Shown: positions 1 to 8,102 of the stretch, piece by piece | How positions within the stretch are numbered: position 1 is the stretch's first letter | Layout: each line of letters starts with the position of its first letter | Assembly (NCBI RefSeq): GCF_002563655.1 | Contig: NZ_PDIY01000001.1 | Location: forward strand, 478,501 to 542,500 | Length of the DNA stretch: 64,000 bases | Direction: 5' to 3' | From: Bacillus sp. es.034 | GTDB taxonomy: Bacteria > Bacillota > Bacilli > Bacillales > Bacillaceae_B | Position numbers and translations under genes: made by a program | Notes under the pieces: model-generated | What the model was told of the DNA's origin: nothing | Database searches by the model: none | The model's input: the letters and a program-made list of their open reading frames with translations, nothing else

Positions 1-1034
1 CCAAGATCGATGGAAGAGAAGAACATACCGTTCGCCACTCCACGCCTATGATCCGGCGTCATGGACAATGTCCAGGATTGAAGGGTTGGAATGAGTGAGC
101 CGAATCCAATTCCGAAAAGAAGACCGGCTACGACGATCAGTAAATCGGAATGAGCGAAAGACAGTGCCCACATGCCGATAAACGTCACAACGATACAGAA
201 TAGCACAAGTCCCTTTGGTCCCCGTTCATCAAACCACTTTCCTGCAATCGGTCTTGAAAGGGACGCCATGATCGCATTACATAAGTAGAACAGGAAGATA
301 TGCTGTATTCCACGTTCTTCCCCGAAGATGACGATGAATGTTACGATCGATCCATATCCAAATGTGACCATGATTGTAATGAAAGCAGGGAACCAGCTGG
401 ATTTTTCGACTAAAGAACCAAGGTAGGAAAACTTCAAGTCTTCTTTCTTCGTTTCGATGACCACATTAGGCGTTTGATAATGAACGATCCCCAATAGGAA
501 GATCGCGATGACACCCAGTACACTTGATGTGATGATCAGATTCGTGAAGGTCGTCACCTGGAATAAATAGATTCCGAGACTCGGAGCGATGATCATTCCG
601 ATCGTAATCGACAAACCGTAGTACCCCATCCCTTCTCCTAAACGGGATTTAGGCACTACATCGACGGCTGCCGTCCCATTAACCGTCGTCGACCAGCCCC
701 ATGCGAGTCCGTGTACAAAACGGAATAAAAGGAAGATGAACACCACACTCGACAATGGATAAATCACCGTAATTGCGAGTAACGAAATCACCCCTATCAA
801 GACAAGGGGCTTCCTGTCCCTGTATTCCAACATAAATCCAATGAACGGCCGGCTTAACACAGCCCCGATTGAAAACAGCGTCGTCACCAGTCCAATCTCA
901 AGCCCCGAAGCCCCAATCGACTTAATATAAGGAGGGAGCGTCGGAATCAACATCTGAAACGACATAAACACAAACAAATTCCCCACCATCAACATAATAA
1001 AAGACCTCGTCCATAAAGGATCCTTCACCTTCAT
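1..1034 (-). CDS. MFS transporter (C-terminus cut by window edge)
   Basis: Reading the minus strand from an ATG at 1034 gives an open frame to the window edge, about 344 residues, beginning MKVKDPLWTRSFIMLMVGN. It is very hydrophobic, with repeated predicted membrane spans and a cytoplasmic loop containing RPFIGFMLEYRDRKPLV, which resembles the major facilitator loop 2-3 signature. A GGGAGGT ribosome site precedes the ATG. This family exports or imports small solutes by proton antiport or symport; the substrate cannot be read from sequence. The gene faces away from the pxp operon and is separated from it by a structured repeat. The 3' end lies outside the window. Confidence 0.85.
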   Translation of the reverse strand, partial: MKVKDPLWTRSFIMLMVGNLFVFMSFQMLIPTLPPYIKSIGASGLEIGLVTTLFSIGAVLSRPFIGFMLEYRDRKPLVLIGVISLLAITVIYPLSSVVFIFLLFRFVHGLAWGWSTTVNGTAAVDVVPKSRLGEGMGYYGLSITIGMIIAPSLGIYLFQVTTFTNLIITSSVLGVIAIFLLGIVHYQTPNVVIETKKEDLKFSYLGSLVEKSSWFPAFITIMVTFGYGSIVTFIVIFGEERGIQHIFLFYLCNAIMASLSRPIAGKWFDERGPKGLVLFCIVVTFIGMWALSFAHSDLLIVVAGLLFGIGFGSLIPTLQSWTLSMTPDHRRGVANGMFFSSIDL

Positions 1035-1226
1035 AAAAAAACCTCCCTTCCCATCTATCAAACCCCACCAGCAGATGGGGATATTATTTCGGATTACTAA
1101 ATAATAGCACATAAACCACAATTGCGATACGAAATAAAACAACGGAAATGTGTAAGTTTTTAACAGAATGCAAATAGTAACAACGAGACTACATTCATTA
1201 TTATAGAGAAAATAATTCTTAACTGG
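1035..1226. other. Intergenic region upstream of the MFS gene
   Basis: AT-rich and non-coding. It should contain the MFS promoter on the minus strand, but I could not pick one with confidence. It ends where the cloverleaf-like inverted repeat begins. Confidence 0.5.
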
Positions 1227-1366
1227 TTTTTGGCTTATTCCGGGGATAGAGGGACAACCGACAGGAGAAAATTCATTTTATCCTGTCGGTTGTCCCTCTA
1301 TCCCCGGCCTTTCAGCGTAAGCTGAAAGGCGAGTGAAACGAACGTTTCACTCGAATAAGCCAAAAA
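1227..1366. repeat. Cloverleaf-like nested inverted repeat
   Basis: Outer arms 1227-1240 and 1353-1366 (14 bases, GGCTTATTC core) are perfectly complementary and enclose three abutting hairpins. The first has 26-base arms (1241-1266 and 1281-1306) and a 14-base loop. The second pairs 1307-1316 with 1321-1330 around GTAA. The third pairs 1331-1340 with 1343-1352 around AA. Nearly every base can pair, giving a four-way junction without unpaired linkers. The first hairpin contains GGTTGTCCCTC, close to the GGTCCGTCCCTC motif dispersed elsewhere in the window. It lies between divergent genes and upstream of the pxpB promoter. Confidence 0.85.
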
Positions 1367-1435
1367 ACTCCTTCACTATCATTAGGTGCAAAGTCTTAAT
1401 CTTTCTTATTCACACAGCTATTTCCCATACTTTTA

Positions 1436-1463
1436 TTGAAAACACAAAGAATTATACTATAAT
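1436..1463 (+). promoter_or_regulatory. Probable sigma-A promoter of pxpBC-NRAMP
   Basis: TTGAAA (1436-1441) and TATAAT (1458-1463) are separated by 16 bases. They lie about 100 bases upstream of the TTG start of pxpB. The position also argues against any pxpB start further upstream, since that would precede the promoter. Confidence 0.6.
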
Positions 1464-1566
1464 AACAACATGGCCAAACTTTCTGAATAATCTTATTTAC
1501 TCGGCCACTCATACATATTTACTTTTTAATCCCTATAAAAATACAATCATGAATGGAGGTCATTCT

Positions 1567-2286
1567 TTGAATTATACGTTACGCCCATTAGGCGACCACG
1601 CCATCGTCATCCAATTAGGCAGCTCGATTCAGCAAGAAACCCACGATCTGGTGAAAGCGGTAACAAACATAATCGAAACCCACTCATTCGACTGGCTGGT
1701 AGAATATATCCCTGCCTTCACAACCGTCACACTCTATTACGATCCAATCAAAATCACCGAATCTCACAAACCCTTTCAAAACACGCTTCCATATAAGGTC
1801 GTCTGTTCTGAAATCGAACACATGCTTTCAACCCTGAAAACCGAAGAGAAAGAAGAAGCAAGAATCATCGACATCCCCGTATGCTACGGTGGAGAATTCG
1901 GGCCTGATCTTGAAGAAGTAGCCAACCATCATCAACTATCCACTGAAGAAGTCATCACGAAACATAGTAACGGTGACTATCTCGTATACATGATTGGCTT
2001 CGCACCCGGATTCCCTTACATCGGCGGCATGTCCCCGGATATCGCGACGCCTAGAAGAAAATCCCCACGCCTGAAAATACCGGCAGGCTCAGTTGGAATA
2101 GCAGGGGAACAAACAGGGGTATACCCCATCGAAACACCCGGTGGATGGCAGCTGATCGGCCGAACACCCATAAAACTGTTTCAACCTGATAATGCCGATT
2201 CACCAAGCTTACTGAAAGCCGGGGACCGAATCCGCTTCACACCGATTTCACTTGAAGAATATAAAGCATTGGAGGAGGAACAATGA
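1567..2286 (+). CDS. pxpB: 5-oxoprolinase subunit PxpB (KipI family)
   Basis: Subunit of the ATP-dependent 5-oxoprolinase PxpABC, which opens 5-oxoproline to glutamate. In B. subtilis the homologue KipI also inhibits sporulation kinase KinA. I choose the TTG at 1567 because GGAGGT lies six bases upstream; the product is then 239 residues, the usual size. A longer frame starts at 1333 but runs through a repeat and the promoter. Family motifs visible include GDYLVYMIGFAPGFPYIGG and the SVGIAGEQTGVYP region. The stop overlaps the pxpC start by four bases, so the two are probably translationally coupled. The partner subunit PxpA is not in this window. Confidence 0.9.
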   Translation: MNYTLRPLGDHAIVIQLGSSIQQETHDLVKAVTNIIETHSFDWLVEYIPAFTTVTLYYDPIKITESHKPFQNTLPYKVVCSEIEHMLSTLKTEEKEEARIIDIPVCYGGEFGPDLEEVANHHQLSTEEVITKHSNGDYLVYMIGFAPGFPYIGGMSPDIATPRRKSPRLKIPAGSVGIAGEQTGVYPIETPGGWQLIGRTPIKLFQPDNADSPSLLKAGDRIRFTPISLEEYKALEEEQ

Positions 2287-3287
2287 TTAATGTCATCAAA
2301 CCCGGCCTCCTGACAACCATCCAGGATTTAGGAAGGTACGGATATCAAAAGTACGGTGTCCTCGTGAGCGGGAGCATGGATCCCCTCGCCCACAAAATCG
2401 CAAACCTTCTCGTCGGCAACGAAGTGGACGAGGCAACCCTTGAAATCACCCTCATGGGACCCGTCCTTGAATTTAAGGAAACCTCCCTTATCTCGATATG
2501 CGGGGGAGACCTTTCTCCGACCATTGACGGGAAGCCCGTTCCTTTAAGGAGATCCCTATTGATCAAAGCCGGGAGCATCCTGAAGTTTGGGGCATGTACG
2601 AATGGCTGCCGCAGTTACCTTGCGATTGCAGGAGGTTGTCATGTCGAGAAAGTAATGAACAGCAGGTCCACATATGTAAGAGCTGGAATTGGAGGGTTCA
2701 ATGGTCGTCCCCTTCAAGCTGGAGATTCGTTGGAATCAGGGCCGATCAACAAAGAATCAGCCAATATGATCGACTATCTACTTCCCTATGTGGAGAAGAG
2801 TGACTTCACGGAAATCGACTGGTCGATTTCATCCGAATTCATTTCATCCTATCATCAGAAGAAAGTCATTCGGGTGATTCCTGGAACGGAGTACGATTTA
2901 TTTTCCGAAGAGAGCCGCGAGCAGTTTTTCAAGCAGCCATTTAAAGTATCGTCCCAATCAGACCGGATGGGCTACCGCCTTGAAGGTCCGTCCCTCCATC
3001 TTGATGAGGAGTTCGATATGATTTCAGAAGCGGTGGTGTTTGGAACGATTCAGGTTCCGTCGAATGGTCAGCCGATCATTCTGTTGGCCGACCGGCAAAC
3101 GACGGGGGGTTATCCTAGAATCGGGTACATTGCATCCGTGGATCTTCCCCTCATTGCTCAAACAAAGCCTGGAGAAAACATTACATTCACCATGATCTCC
3201 CATGAAAAGGCTCAGGAGCTATACATAGATCGCGAGCGACAATTAAACCATTTAAAGCAAGGAATCGCCTTGAAATTTAACTCTTAG
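2283..3287 (+). CDS. pxpC: 5-oxoprolinase subunit PxpC (biotin-dependent carboxyltransferase-like)
   Basis: 334 residues, full length for the PxpC/KipA family, which has the fold of the urea amidolyase and biotin-dependent carboxyltransferase C-terminal domain. Typical stretches are PGLLTTIQDLGRYGYQKYGV near the N-terminus, a GGDLSPTIDGKPVPL segment, SQSDRMGYRLEG near residue 225, and LADRQTTGGYPRIG near residue 265. It works with PxpB in ATP-dependent 5-oxoproline cleavage. The start codon overlaps the pxpB stop (ATGA) and an ATG follows GGAGGA closely. The next gene, an NRAMP-type transporter, begins 23 bases downstream. Confidence 0.9.
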   Translation: MINVIKPGLLTTIQDLGRYGYQKYGVLVSGSMDPLAHKIANLLVGNEVDEATLEITLMGPVLEFKETSLISICGGDLSPTIDGKPVPLRRSLLIKAGSILKFGACTNGCRSYLAIAGGCHVEKVMNSRSTYVRAGIGGFNGRPLQAGDSLESGPINKESANMIDYLLPYVEKSDFTEIDWSISSEFISSYHQKKVIRVIPGTEYDLFSEESREQFFKQPFKVSSQSDRMGYRLEGPSLHLDEEFDMISEAVVFGTIQVPSNGQPIILLADRQTTGGYPRIGYIASVDLPLIAQTKPGENITFTMISHEKAQELYIDRERQLNHLKQGIALKFNS

Positions 3288-3310
3288 TTCACAACAAAGG
3301 AGAGAACCCC

Positions 3311-4501
3311 TTGAAGAAAAAATCGAATTTCAGCCTATTACTGGGAGCAGCGTTCCTGATGGCGACCTCCGCCATCGGGCCGGGCTTCCTGACTCAAACA
3401 ACCGTCTTTACGGAAAAGCTTGCCGCAAGCTTTGGTTTCGTCATTTTAATTTCCATCCTGATCGATATTGGCGCCCAGCTGAATATTTGGCGCATCATCG
3501 CCATTTCCGAAAAAAGGGCTCAGGATATCGCAAATGATGTCCTTCCCGGATTAGGGTATTTCCTCGCCATCCTCATCGTGGCAGGGGGCCTTGCCTTTAA
3601 CATCGGAAATATCGCCGGAGCGGGGCTCGGTACGAATGTCCTCTTTGGCATCTCCCCAGAAATGGGAGCTTTATTCAGCGGAATTGTCGCTGTCGGGATC
3701 TTCCTGGTAAAGGAAGCCGGCAGATTAATGGACAAATTCGCTCAAATCCTGGGATTATTAATGATCATCCTTACGGTATATGTCATGTTCACAGCGAATC
3801 CACCTGTCGGCGAAGCCGTAACGAAAACATTCGCTCCCGACACCATCGATTTTCTCGCCATCATCACCCTGGTCGGCGGGACCGTCGGTGGATACATCAC
3901 CTTCGCCGGGGGGCATCGATTATTGGAGGCTGGGATAACAGGGAAAAAAGCCCTTCCTGAAATCACCAAAAGCTCCGTATCAGCCATCGGGATCGCGTCC
4001 ATCATGCGGATCTTTCTATTCCTTGCCGCGTTAGGGATTGTCGCTCAAGGCTTTACTTTAGACCCTAAGAATCCACCTGCGTCTGTATTCCAGCTGGCTG
4101 CCGGTGATATCGGGTACAAGATGTTTGGAATCGTCATGTGGTCTGCCGCTGTTTCATCCGTTGTCGGGGCAGCCTATACATCGGTATCCTTCATCCGTAC
4201 ATTCAGCCCGCTCCTTGAGAAATATCATAAGTGGCTGATCGTCGGTTTCATTACAATCTCAACCCTTGTTTTCGTGATTGTCGGTAAACCCGTTGCCATC
4301 TTGATCCTGGTCGGGTCCCTCAATGGATTGATCCTGCCGATCGCACTCGGTGTCATGCTGATTGCCGCACATAAAGCAAAAATCGTCGGTGACTACAAGC
4401 ACCCGATCTGGATGACCGTATTCGGCGTGCTGATCGTCGTGGCCATGTCTTATATGGGTGTATACTCGTTGATTCAGGGCATCCCTCAATTGTTTAGTTA
4501 A
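3311..4501 (+). CDS. NRAMP-family membrane transporter (YcsG-like)
   Basis: 396 residues, almost entirely hydrophobic, with about eleven predicted membrane spans. The N-terminal SAIGPGFLTQTTVFTEKL resembles the DPGN-containing first helix of NRAMP divalent metal transporters, but reads AIGPGFL without the metal-coordinating Asp and Asn, so metal transport is doubtful. B. subtilis ycsG occupies the same position in the kip/pxp operon. The likely substrate may therefore relate to 5-oxoproline metabolism rather than metal; this is inference. It starts with TTG at 3311 after AAAGGAGAG and ends just before a strong terminator, making it the last gene of the operon. Confidence 0.8.
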   Translation: MKKKSNFSLLLGAAFLMATSAIGPGFLTQTTVFTEKLAASFGFVILISILIDIGAQLNIWRIIAISEKRAQDIANDVLPGLGYFLAILIVAGGLAFNIGNIAGAGLGTNVLFGISPEMGALFSGIVAVGIFLVKEAGRLMDKFAQILGLLMIILTVYVMFTANPPVGEAVTKTFAPDTIDFLAIITLVGGTVGGYITFAGGHRLLEAGITGKKALPEITKSSVSAIGIASIMRIFLFLAALGIVAQGFTLDPKNPPASVFQLAAGDIGYKMFGIVMWSAAVSSVVGAAYTSVSFIRTFSPLLEKYHKWLIVGFITISTLVFVIVGKPVAILILVGSLNGLILPIALGVMLIAAHKAKIVGDYKHPIWMTVFGVLIVVAMSYMGVYSLIQGIPQLFS

Positions 4502-4511
4502 GGGAAAAAGG

Positions 4512-4551
4512 AAAGACCTCAGATCCCTTTCTTGGGACCTGAGGTCTTTTT
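4512..4551. terminator. Terminator between the NRAMP gene and ywbE
   Basis: AAGACCTCAG pairs with CTGAGGTCTT, extended by ATCCC/GGGA pairing, with T-runs on the plus strand. It sits between converging genes and may work in both directions. Confidence 0.85.
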
Positions 4552-4563
4552 GTGTGTGCTGAT

Positions 4564-4761
4564 TTATTTCTGAATGATATTCTTCACCCGGCCGACCTGC
4601 CCATCTGCTAATCGGACTTTGATGCCGTGTGGGTGATTCGGGGAATTCGTTAAAATATCTTTCACCATCCCCCGAGTCAGTTTATCTGTGCGCTGGTCTT
4701 TTTTCAGGACGATGTCCACTTCAAGACCCGGTTTGATATTGGAACGCTGTTGTCCGTTCAT
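4564..4761 (-). CDS. YwbE family protein
   Basis: 64 residues from the ATG at 4761 (MNGQQRSNIKPGLEVDIVLK), preceded by GGAG at good spacing; an in-frame ATG four codons upstream has no clear ribosome site. The sequence, with KDQRTDKLTRGMVKDILTNS and HPHGIKVRLADGQVGRVKNI, is typical of the YwbE/DUF2196 family, a small predicted beta-rich protein that resembles KOW/SH3-like RNA-binding folds. The function is not established. It lies downstream of a small helix-turn-helix gene on the same strand and probably shares its transcript. Confidence 0.8.
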   Translation of the reverse strand: MNGQQRSNIKPGLEVDIVLKKDQRTDKLTRGMVKDILTNSPNHPHGIKVRLADGQVGRVKNIIQK

Positions 4762-4804
4762 TGTATTCTCCATTTCTTAAGAAAATTTCTGGACTCGTCC
4801 AGGG

Positions 4805-5035
4805 CTAGTCTTCATCCTTCACATCGACATCCTCAGGAATCGGTTCACTTAAATATTCAGCAAGCTGCCGCTTCATTTTTTCCATTTGCTCGAGATGCTG
4901 ATTGAATTGATCCCGGTATAGTAAATACTGTTCTCCATCGTGGACTGCCCGAATCTTCCTCTGTTGAACAAGGCTTTCAATATACGATTCGGGGAGGGAC
5001 AGATATTCGGCTGTTTCTTTAATGGTGAGATACAT
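4805..5035 (-). CDS. Excisionase-like helix-turn-helix protein
   Basis: 76 residues from the ATG at 5035, chosen because GAGGAAG lies just upstream; a longer frame to 5092 lacks such a site. The first 45 residues (MYLTIKETAEYLSLPESYIE, then VQQRKIRAVHDGEQYLLYR) match the winged helix-turn-helix seen in MerR/excisionase-type DNA-binding domains. The remainder is a charged helix, MEKMKRQLAEYL, with an acidic tail. It probably binds DNA, but its target is unknown. There is no integrase or phage gene nearby, so a role in excision is unlikely. Confidence 0.7.
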   Translation of the reverse strand: MYLTIKETAEYLSLPESYIESLVQQRKIRAVHDGEQYLLYRDQFNQHLEQMEKMKRQLAEYLSEPIPEDVDVKDED

Positions 5036-5177
5036 AAACTTCTTCCTCACTTTTCTTGGCTTATACCAGTTCGAATGACTATTTTCTATCATACTTTACC
5101 TTAAAACTTTTTTCAAAACTTGCCACCATCATTCTTCCATACCAATATACCATTTTTGGTATGGAAGAATCATGCTA

Positions 5178-6152
5178 TCAGCCATTTTCTTCATTGAAAA
5201 TAGCGTGGAGGTGCAGCTTTCTTTCAGAATTGATGACCGCACGCTTCTTATAGTGCCAGTAATCAGGTTGAAATTGAAATAATCGTTCTATATTATCAGG
5301 CAATGTTCGGTGGTAACCGCTCCTATTTGTAAAATGCCGGGACAACCGCTTTTTAGAAGCAAGGGTAAACCCCCAATCCCCGAATGAAGGTATAATCGTG
5401 TGATACTGCTCTGTATAAAATCCCGCCCTCTCAAATGTCAACCCAATGCTCCAAAATACTGTGGGTGCTGCGTCCAGCGCATTGGATTGGCATACGATCA
5501 GCCCATCATCACTTAATGCATTGTATAGCTTCTCAAACAATTCGACAGTATATAACCCGGCAAGCAGCTCATTTGATGGGTCGGGAAAATCAATCACGAT
5601 CAAATCATACACTTTCCGATTGCTCTTCACGAATATCTTAGCGTCTTTTATAAAGGTGTTCACCCTCTCATCATAAAAGGACCGGTCATTTAAAGCCATT
5701 AGGTCTTGATTATGTTTAGCAAGCTCCACCACCTTGGAGTCAATGTCTACAAGATCCACAGACTTGACCTCCTGATATTTGAGGATTTCCCTTAAAGCAA
5801 GCCCATCTCCCCCTCCTAACACCAATACCTTTTGGATACTTCCCTTTAAAGAGAAGGGAACATGGATGAATGCCTCATGATAAATGCGCTCATCCACTGA
5901 ACTGAATTGCAATTGTCCATTTAAATACAACCTAACATCCTCTTTAGATACCATGTGAATATCCTGAAATTCACTTTGCCCTTGATAAAGATTGGTATGT
6001 TCACCTGCCAGGATCTCCTTTAAACCAACCCGGTCCCATTCATCACCGGAGGAACCCGATTCAGGATCATGATCTCGTTTAATTTTCTCCCCACACCTGA
6101 TGGGGTTGATTTGACCAGCAAGCCAAGGCTCATCTTTTCTTTTCCTCACCAT
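5178..6152 (-). CDS. Spermidine-synthase-like aminopropyltransferase
   Basis: 324 residues, longer than the usual 275 of Bacillus SpeE because of an N-terminal extension of about 45 residues and a C-terminal tail. The Rossmann core shows VLVLGGGDGLALREIL (SAM-binding glycines) and VDLVDIDSKVVELAK, with the tyrosine-containing YQGQSEFQDIH ahead of it. The family transfers aminopropyl groups from decarboxylated SAM to a diamine. The segment YDLIVIDFPDPS replaces the classical DSTDP of spermidine synthases and resembles the variant found in long or membrane-linked SpeE proteins, so the acceptor amine may differ. It is divergent from speD. Its start follows GGGAGGAAACT. Confidence 0.8.
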   Translation of the reverse strand: MVRKRKDEPWLAGQINPIRCGEKIKRDHDPESGSSGDEWDRVGLKEILAGEHTNLYQGQSEFQDIHMVSKEDVRLYLNGQLQFSSVDERIYHEAFIHVPFSLKGSIQKVLVLGGGDGLALREILKYQEVKSVDLVDIDSKVVELAKHNQDLMALNDRSFYDERVNTFIKDAKIFVKSNRKVYDLIVIDFPDPSNELLAGLYTVELFEKLYNALSDDGLIVCQSNALDAAPTVFWSIGLTFERAGFYTEQYHTIIPSFGDWGFTLASKKRLSRHFTNRSGYHRTLPDNIERLFQFQPDYWHYKKRAVINSERKLHLHAIFNEENG

Positions 6153-6424
6153 AGTTTCCTCCCTACCCAGAAAAATTCTCTGTCAAAATAGTCTATTACC
6201 CTTTCACTCTATACGTTCAATTAAACGCAAATCTGTGAATAATTAAGGAATTCACCCAGTTGCCTACTCGACACTCTCCAGTACATGACACCTGCCCTGT
6301 TGGGAAAACATCACCTTAGTGATACGGTGGATTTTTGAACACGAATGATAGATAGCCGGTCCAACTGGATGAGAGTGAACATAGTCTGATAGCAGATACA
6401 TTTTTTGAGGAAGGAGGAGTAGTA

Positions 6425-6802
6425 ATGGAGTATAGTTCATCTGGCACACATATCATCGCCGATCTATGGGGAGTGGAATTTACAAAATTAAATGATCCCG
6501 TCTTTTTAGAAGAACATTTGGTGCTGGCTGCTAAGAATATTGGAGCGACCATTCTTTCTTGTGACAAAAAATCCTTCGAACCCTACGGAGCCACCGTCTT
6601 CATCGTTTTATCCGAAAGTCACCTTTCCATACACACCTATCCCGAAAAAGGTTTCGCCGCCATAGATGGATATACATGCGGAGAATCCATTGATCCAATG
6701 GATGCGATCCTTTATTTAATTTCCGTTTTACATCCTCATAAACAGGAACTTGTCAAACTGACTAGAGGAAAAGGGAAATTAGAGGTAACGAAGATTCCAT
6801 AA
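6425..6802 (+). CDS. speD: S-adenosylmethionine decarboxylase proenzyme
   Basis: 125 residues, full length for the prokaryotic class 1B enzyme (also called SpeH). It makes decarboxylated SAM, the aminopropyl donor for polyamines. The proenzyme self-cleaves within LSESHLSIHTYPEKG, between Glu64 and Ser65, and the serine becomes the pyruvoyl cofactor. His70 and Cys85 (YTCGES) correspond to the catalytic residues. The start follows GAAGGAGGAGTAGTA. The homospermidine-synthase-like gene follows after 16 bases with its own AAGGAGG site, so the pair forms an operon, and the aminopropyltransferase lies divergently upstream. Confidence 0.93.
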   Translation: MEYSSSGTHIIADLWGVEFTKLNDPVFLEEHLVLAAKNIGATILSCDKKSFEPYGATVFIVLSESHLSIHTYPEKGFAAIDGYTCGESIDPMDAILYLISVLHPHKQELVKLTRGKGKLEVTKIP

Positions 6803-6818
6803 GGAAGGAGGAAAAAAT

Positions 6819-8078
6819 GTGACAAATGCCAATACCGTTGTAACGCTTCTCGGGAGTGCAGGTGGTGTCGGAAAATCCATCCTATCCATTCTTAATAAAT
6901 CCGCTAAGGATAAGAACGATCCCCTCCACTATATCATCCGAGAGGCCGTGATATATTTAATTGATTACAACCAAAAGGAAGAAGACTATTACTCTTCTCT
7001 ATTCCCCAATCTATACGATCAATTCCGTATACTAAGCTTTGATCTACACGACATCCCCCTCTTCCGGAGTCATTTAAAGAATACCAAAACCACAATAGTA
7101 CTGGATGTTTCATGGGCCGACACAGTAGAGATGCTTAATTGTTGCAATGAATTTGGTGTTCAATATGTGAACACCGCCTTAGAAAATAAAATGGTAGACG
7201 ATCACGAGGAAGATTATGAAGGATTCCCGTTGATGGAACGTCTCCGCATTTTTGAAAAGAACAAGCCTGCCTATACTAACATGAAAGGGATTGTATGCTC
7301 TGGGATGAATCCCGGAGTTGTACAATGGATGGCCATTGAAAGGATGAAAGACTCAGAAGATCTTCCCCTTGCATGCTACATTGTGGAGCATGATACCTCT
7401 TTCTTTAAAGACCCGTCCTTTGCAAAAGATCAATGTGTCTATACCACTTGGTCCCCTGAATGCTTCCTGGATGAAGCCATCCTGAGCTATCCGATGATGA
7501 TGAAAGAGAAGACACCTCTCTTTCTTTATGAGAATGTATATGATTTGGAATTCAAAGTGACCCTTGGCGAAGTAACATTTAACGGGTGCCTGATGCCTCA
7601 TGAAGAAGTGTACACATTATGCAGAATGTTCAATATGGAAGGAGGTTTTCTATACAAGGTAAACGAACATACCACTTCGCTCATCCGTGATAATTTGGAC
7701 GATGTCGACAAAATTTGGGAGTACCCTATGGAGACTCTCGATCCGAACGAACATGCTTTAACAGGAAAGGATTTAGTGGGAGTACTTCTCGTTTACAAGG
7801 ACAAGGAACTATTTATGTATAATGAATTGAGCAATGACGAAATTTACGAAAACTATCAAACGAACGCTACCTATTTCCAAGTTGCATGCGGAATCTATGC
7901 GGCCTTTGCTTCCCTCCTCCTCGACCCCCTTCCAAACGGAGTGAAATATGTGGATGAGCTTTTGATAGAAACAAACAGCCGATACGGGGAGTATGTCCGT
8001 TACTATATGAAAGAATTCATCGTGGGGAAGAATCATACCACAGATGGATTATTATTAAATCGCATGAAAAAAATGTAG
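6819..8078 (+). CDS. Homospermidine-synthase-like protein (saccharopine dehydrogenase fold)
   Basis: 419 residues starting with GTG at 6819 after GGAAGGAGG; an overlapping ATG is immediately followed by a stop. The N-terminus TVVTLLGSAGGVGKSILS is a nucleotide-binding Rossmann loop. Later landmarks match bacterial homospermidine synthase as I recall it: SGMNPGVVQWM, EHDTSFF followed by TTWSPECFLDEA, GKDLVGVLLVYKDKE, and YQTNATYFQVACGIYAA. That enzyme condenses two putrescines with NAD to homospermidine and ammonia. Co-transcription with speD supports a polyamine role. A related carboxyspermidine-dehydrogenase-type reaction is the main alternative. No putrescine-forming gene is in the window. 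Confidence 0.65.
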   Translation: MTNANTVVTLLGSAGGVGKSILSILNKSAKDKNDPLHYIIREAVIYLIDYNQKEEDYYSSLFPNLYDQFRILSFDLHDIPLFRSHLKNTKTTIVLDVSWADTVEMLNCCNEFGVQYVNTALENKMVDDHEEDYEGFPLMERLRIFEKNKPAYTNMKGIVCSGMNPGVVQWMAIERMKDSEDLPLACYIVEHDTSFFKDPSFAKDQCVYTTWSPECFLDEAILSYPMMMKEKTPLFLYENVYDLEFKVTLGEVTFNGCLMPHEEVYTLCRMFNMEGGFLYKVNEHTTSLIRDNLDDVDKIWEYPMETLDPNEHALTGKDLVGVLLVYKDKELFMYNELSNDEIYENYQTNATYFQVACGIYAAFASLLLDPLPNGVKYVDELLIETNSRYGEYVRYYMKEFIVGKNHTTDGLLLNRMKKM

Positions 8079-8102
8079 AGGCTCCCGGCCTCTACATTTT
8101 TT
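8069..8102. terminator. Bidirectional terminator between the polyamine operon and rlmCD
   Basis: TGTAGAGGC and GCCTCTACA form a stem around TCCCG, with an A-run before and a T-run after. It separates converging genes. Confidence 0.9.

Noticed and set aside
1333..1566. Upstream extension of the pxpB reading frame by 78 codons
   Set aside because: It overlaps the cloverleaf repeat and the likely promoter, and the ribosome site GGAGGT lies just before TTG 1567. The shorter product has the normal length.
4805..5035. Phage excisionase
   Set aside because: There is no integrase, attachment site or phage gene nearby; the domain is also common in chromosomal regulators.
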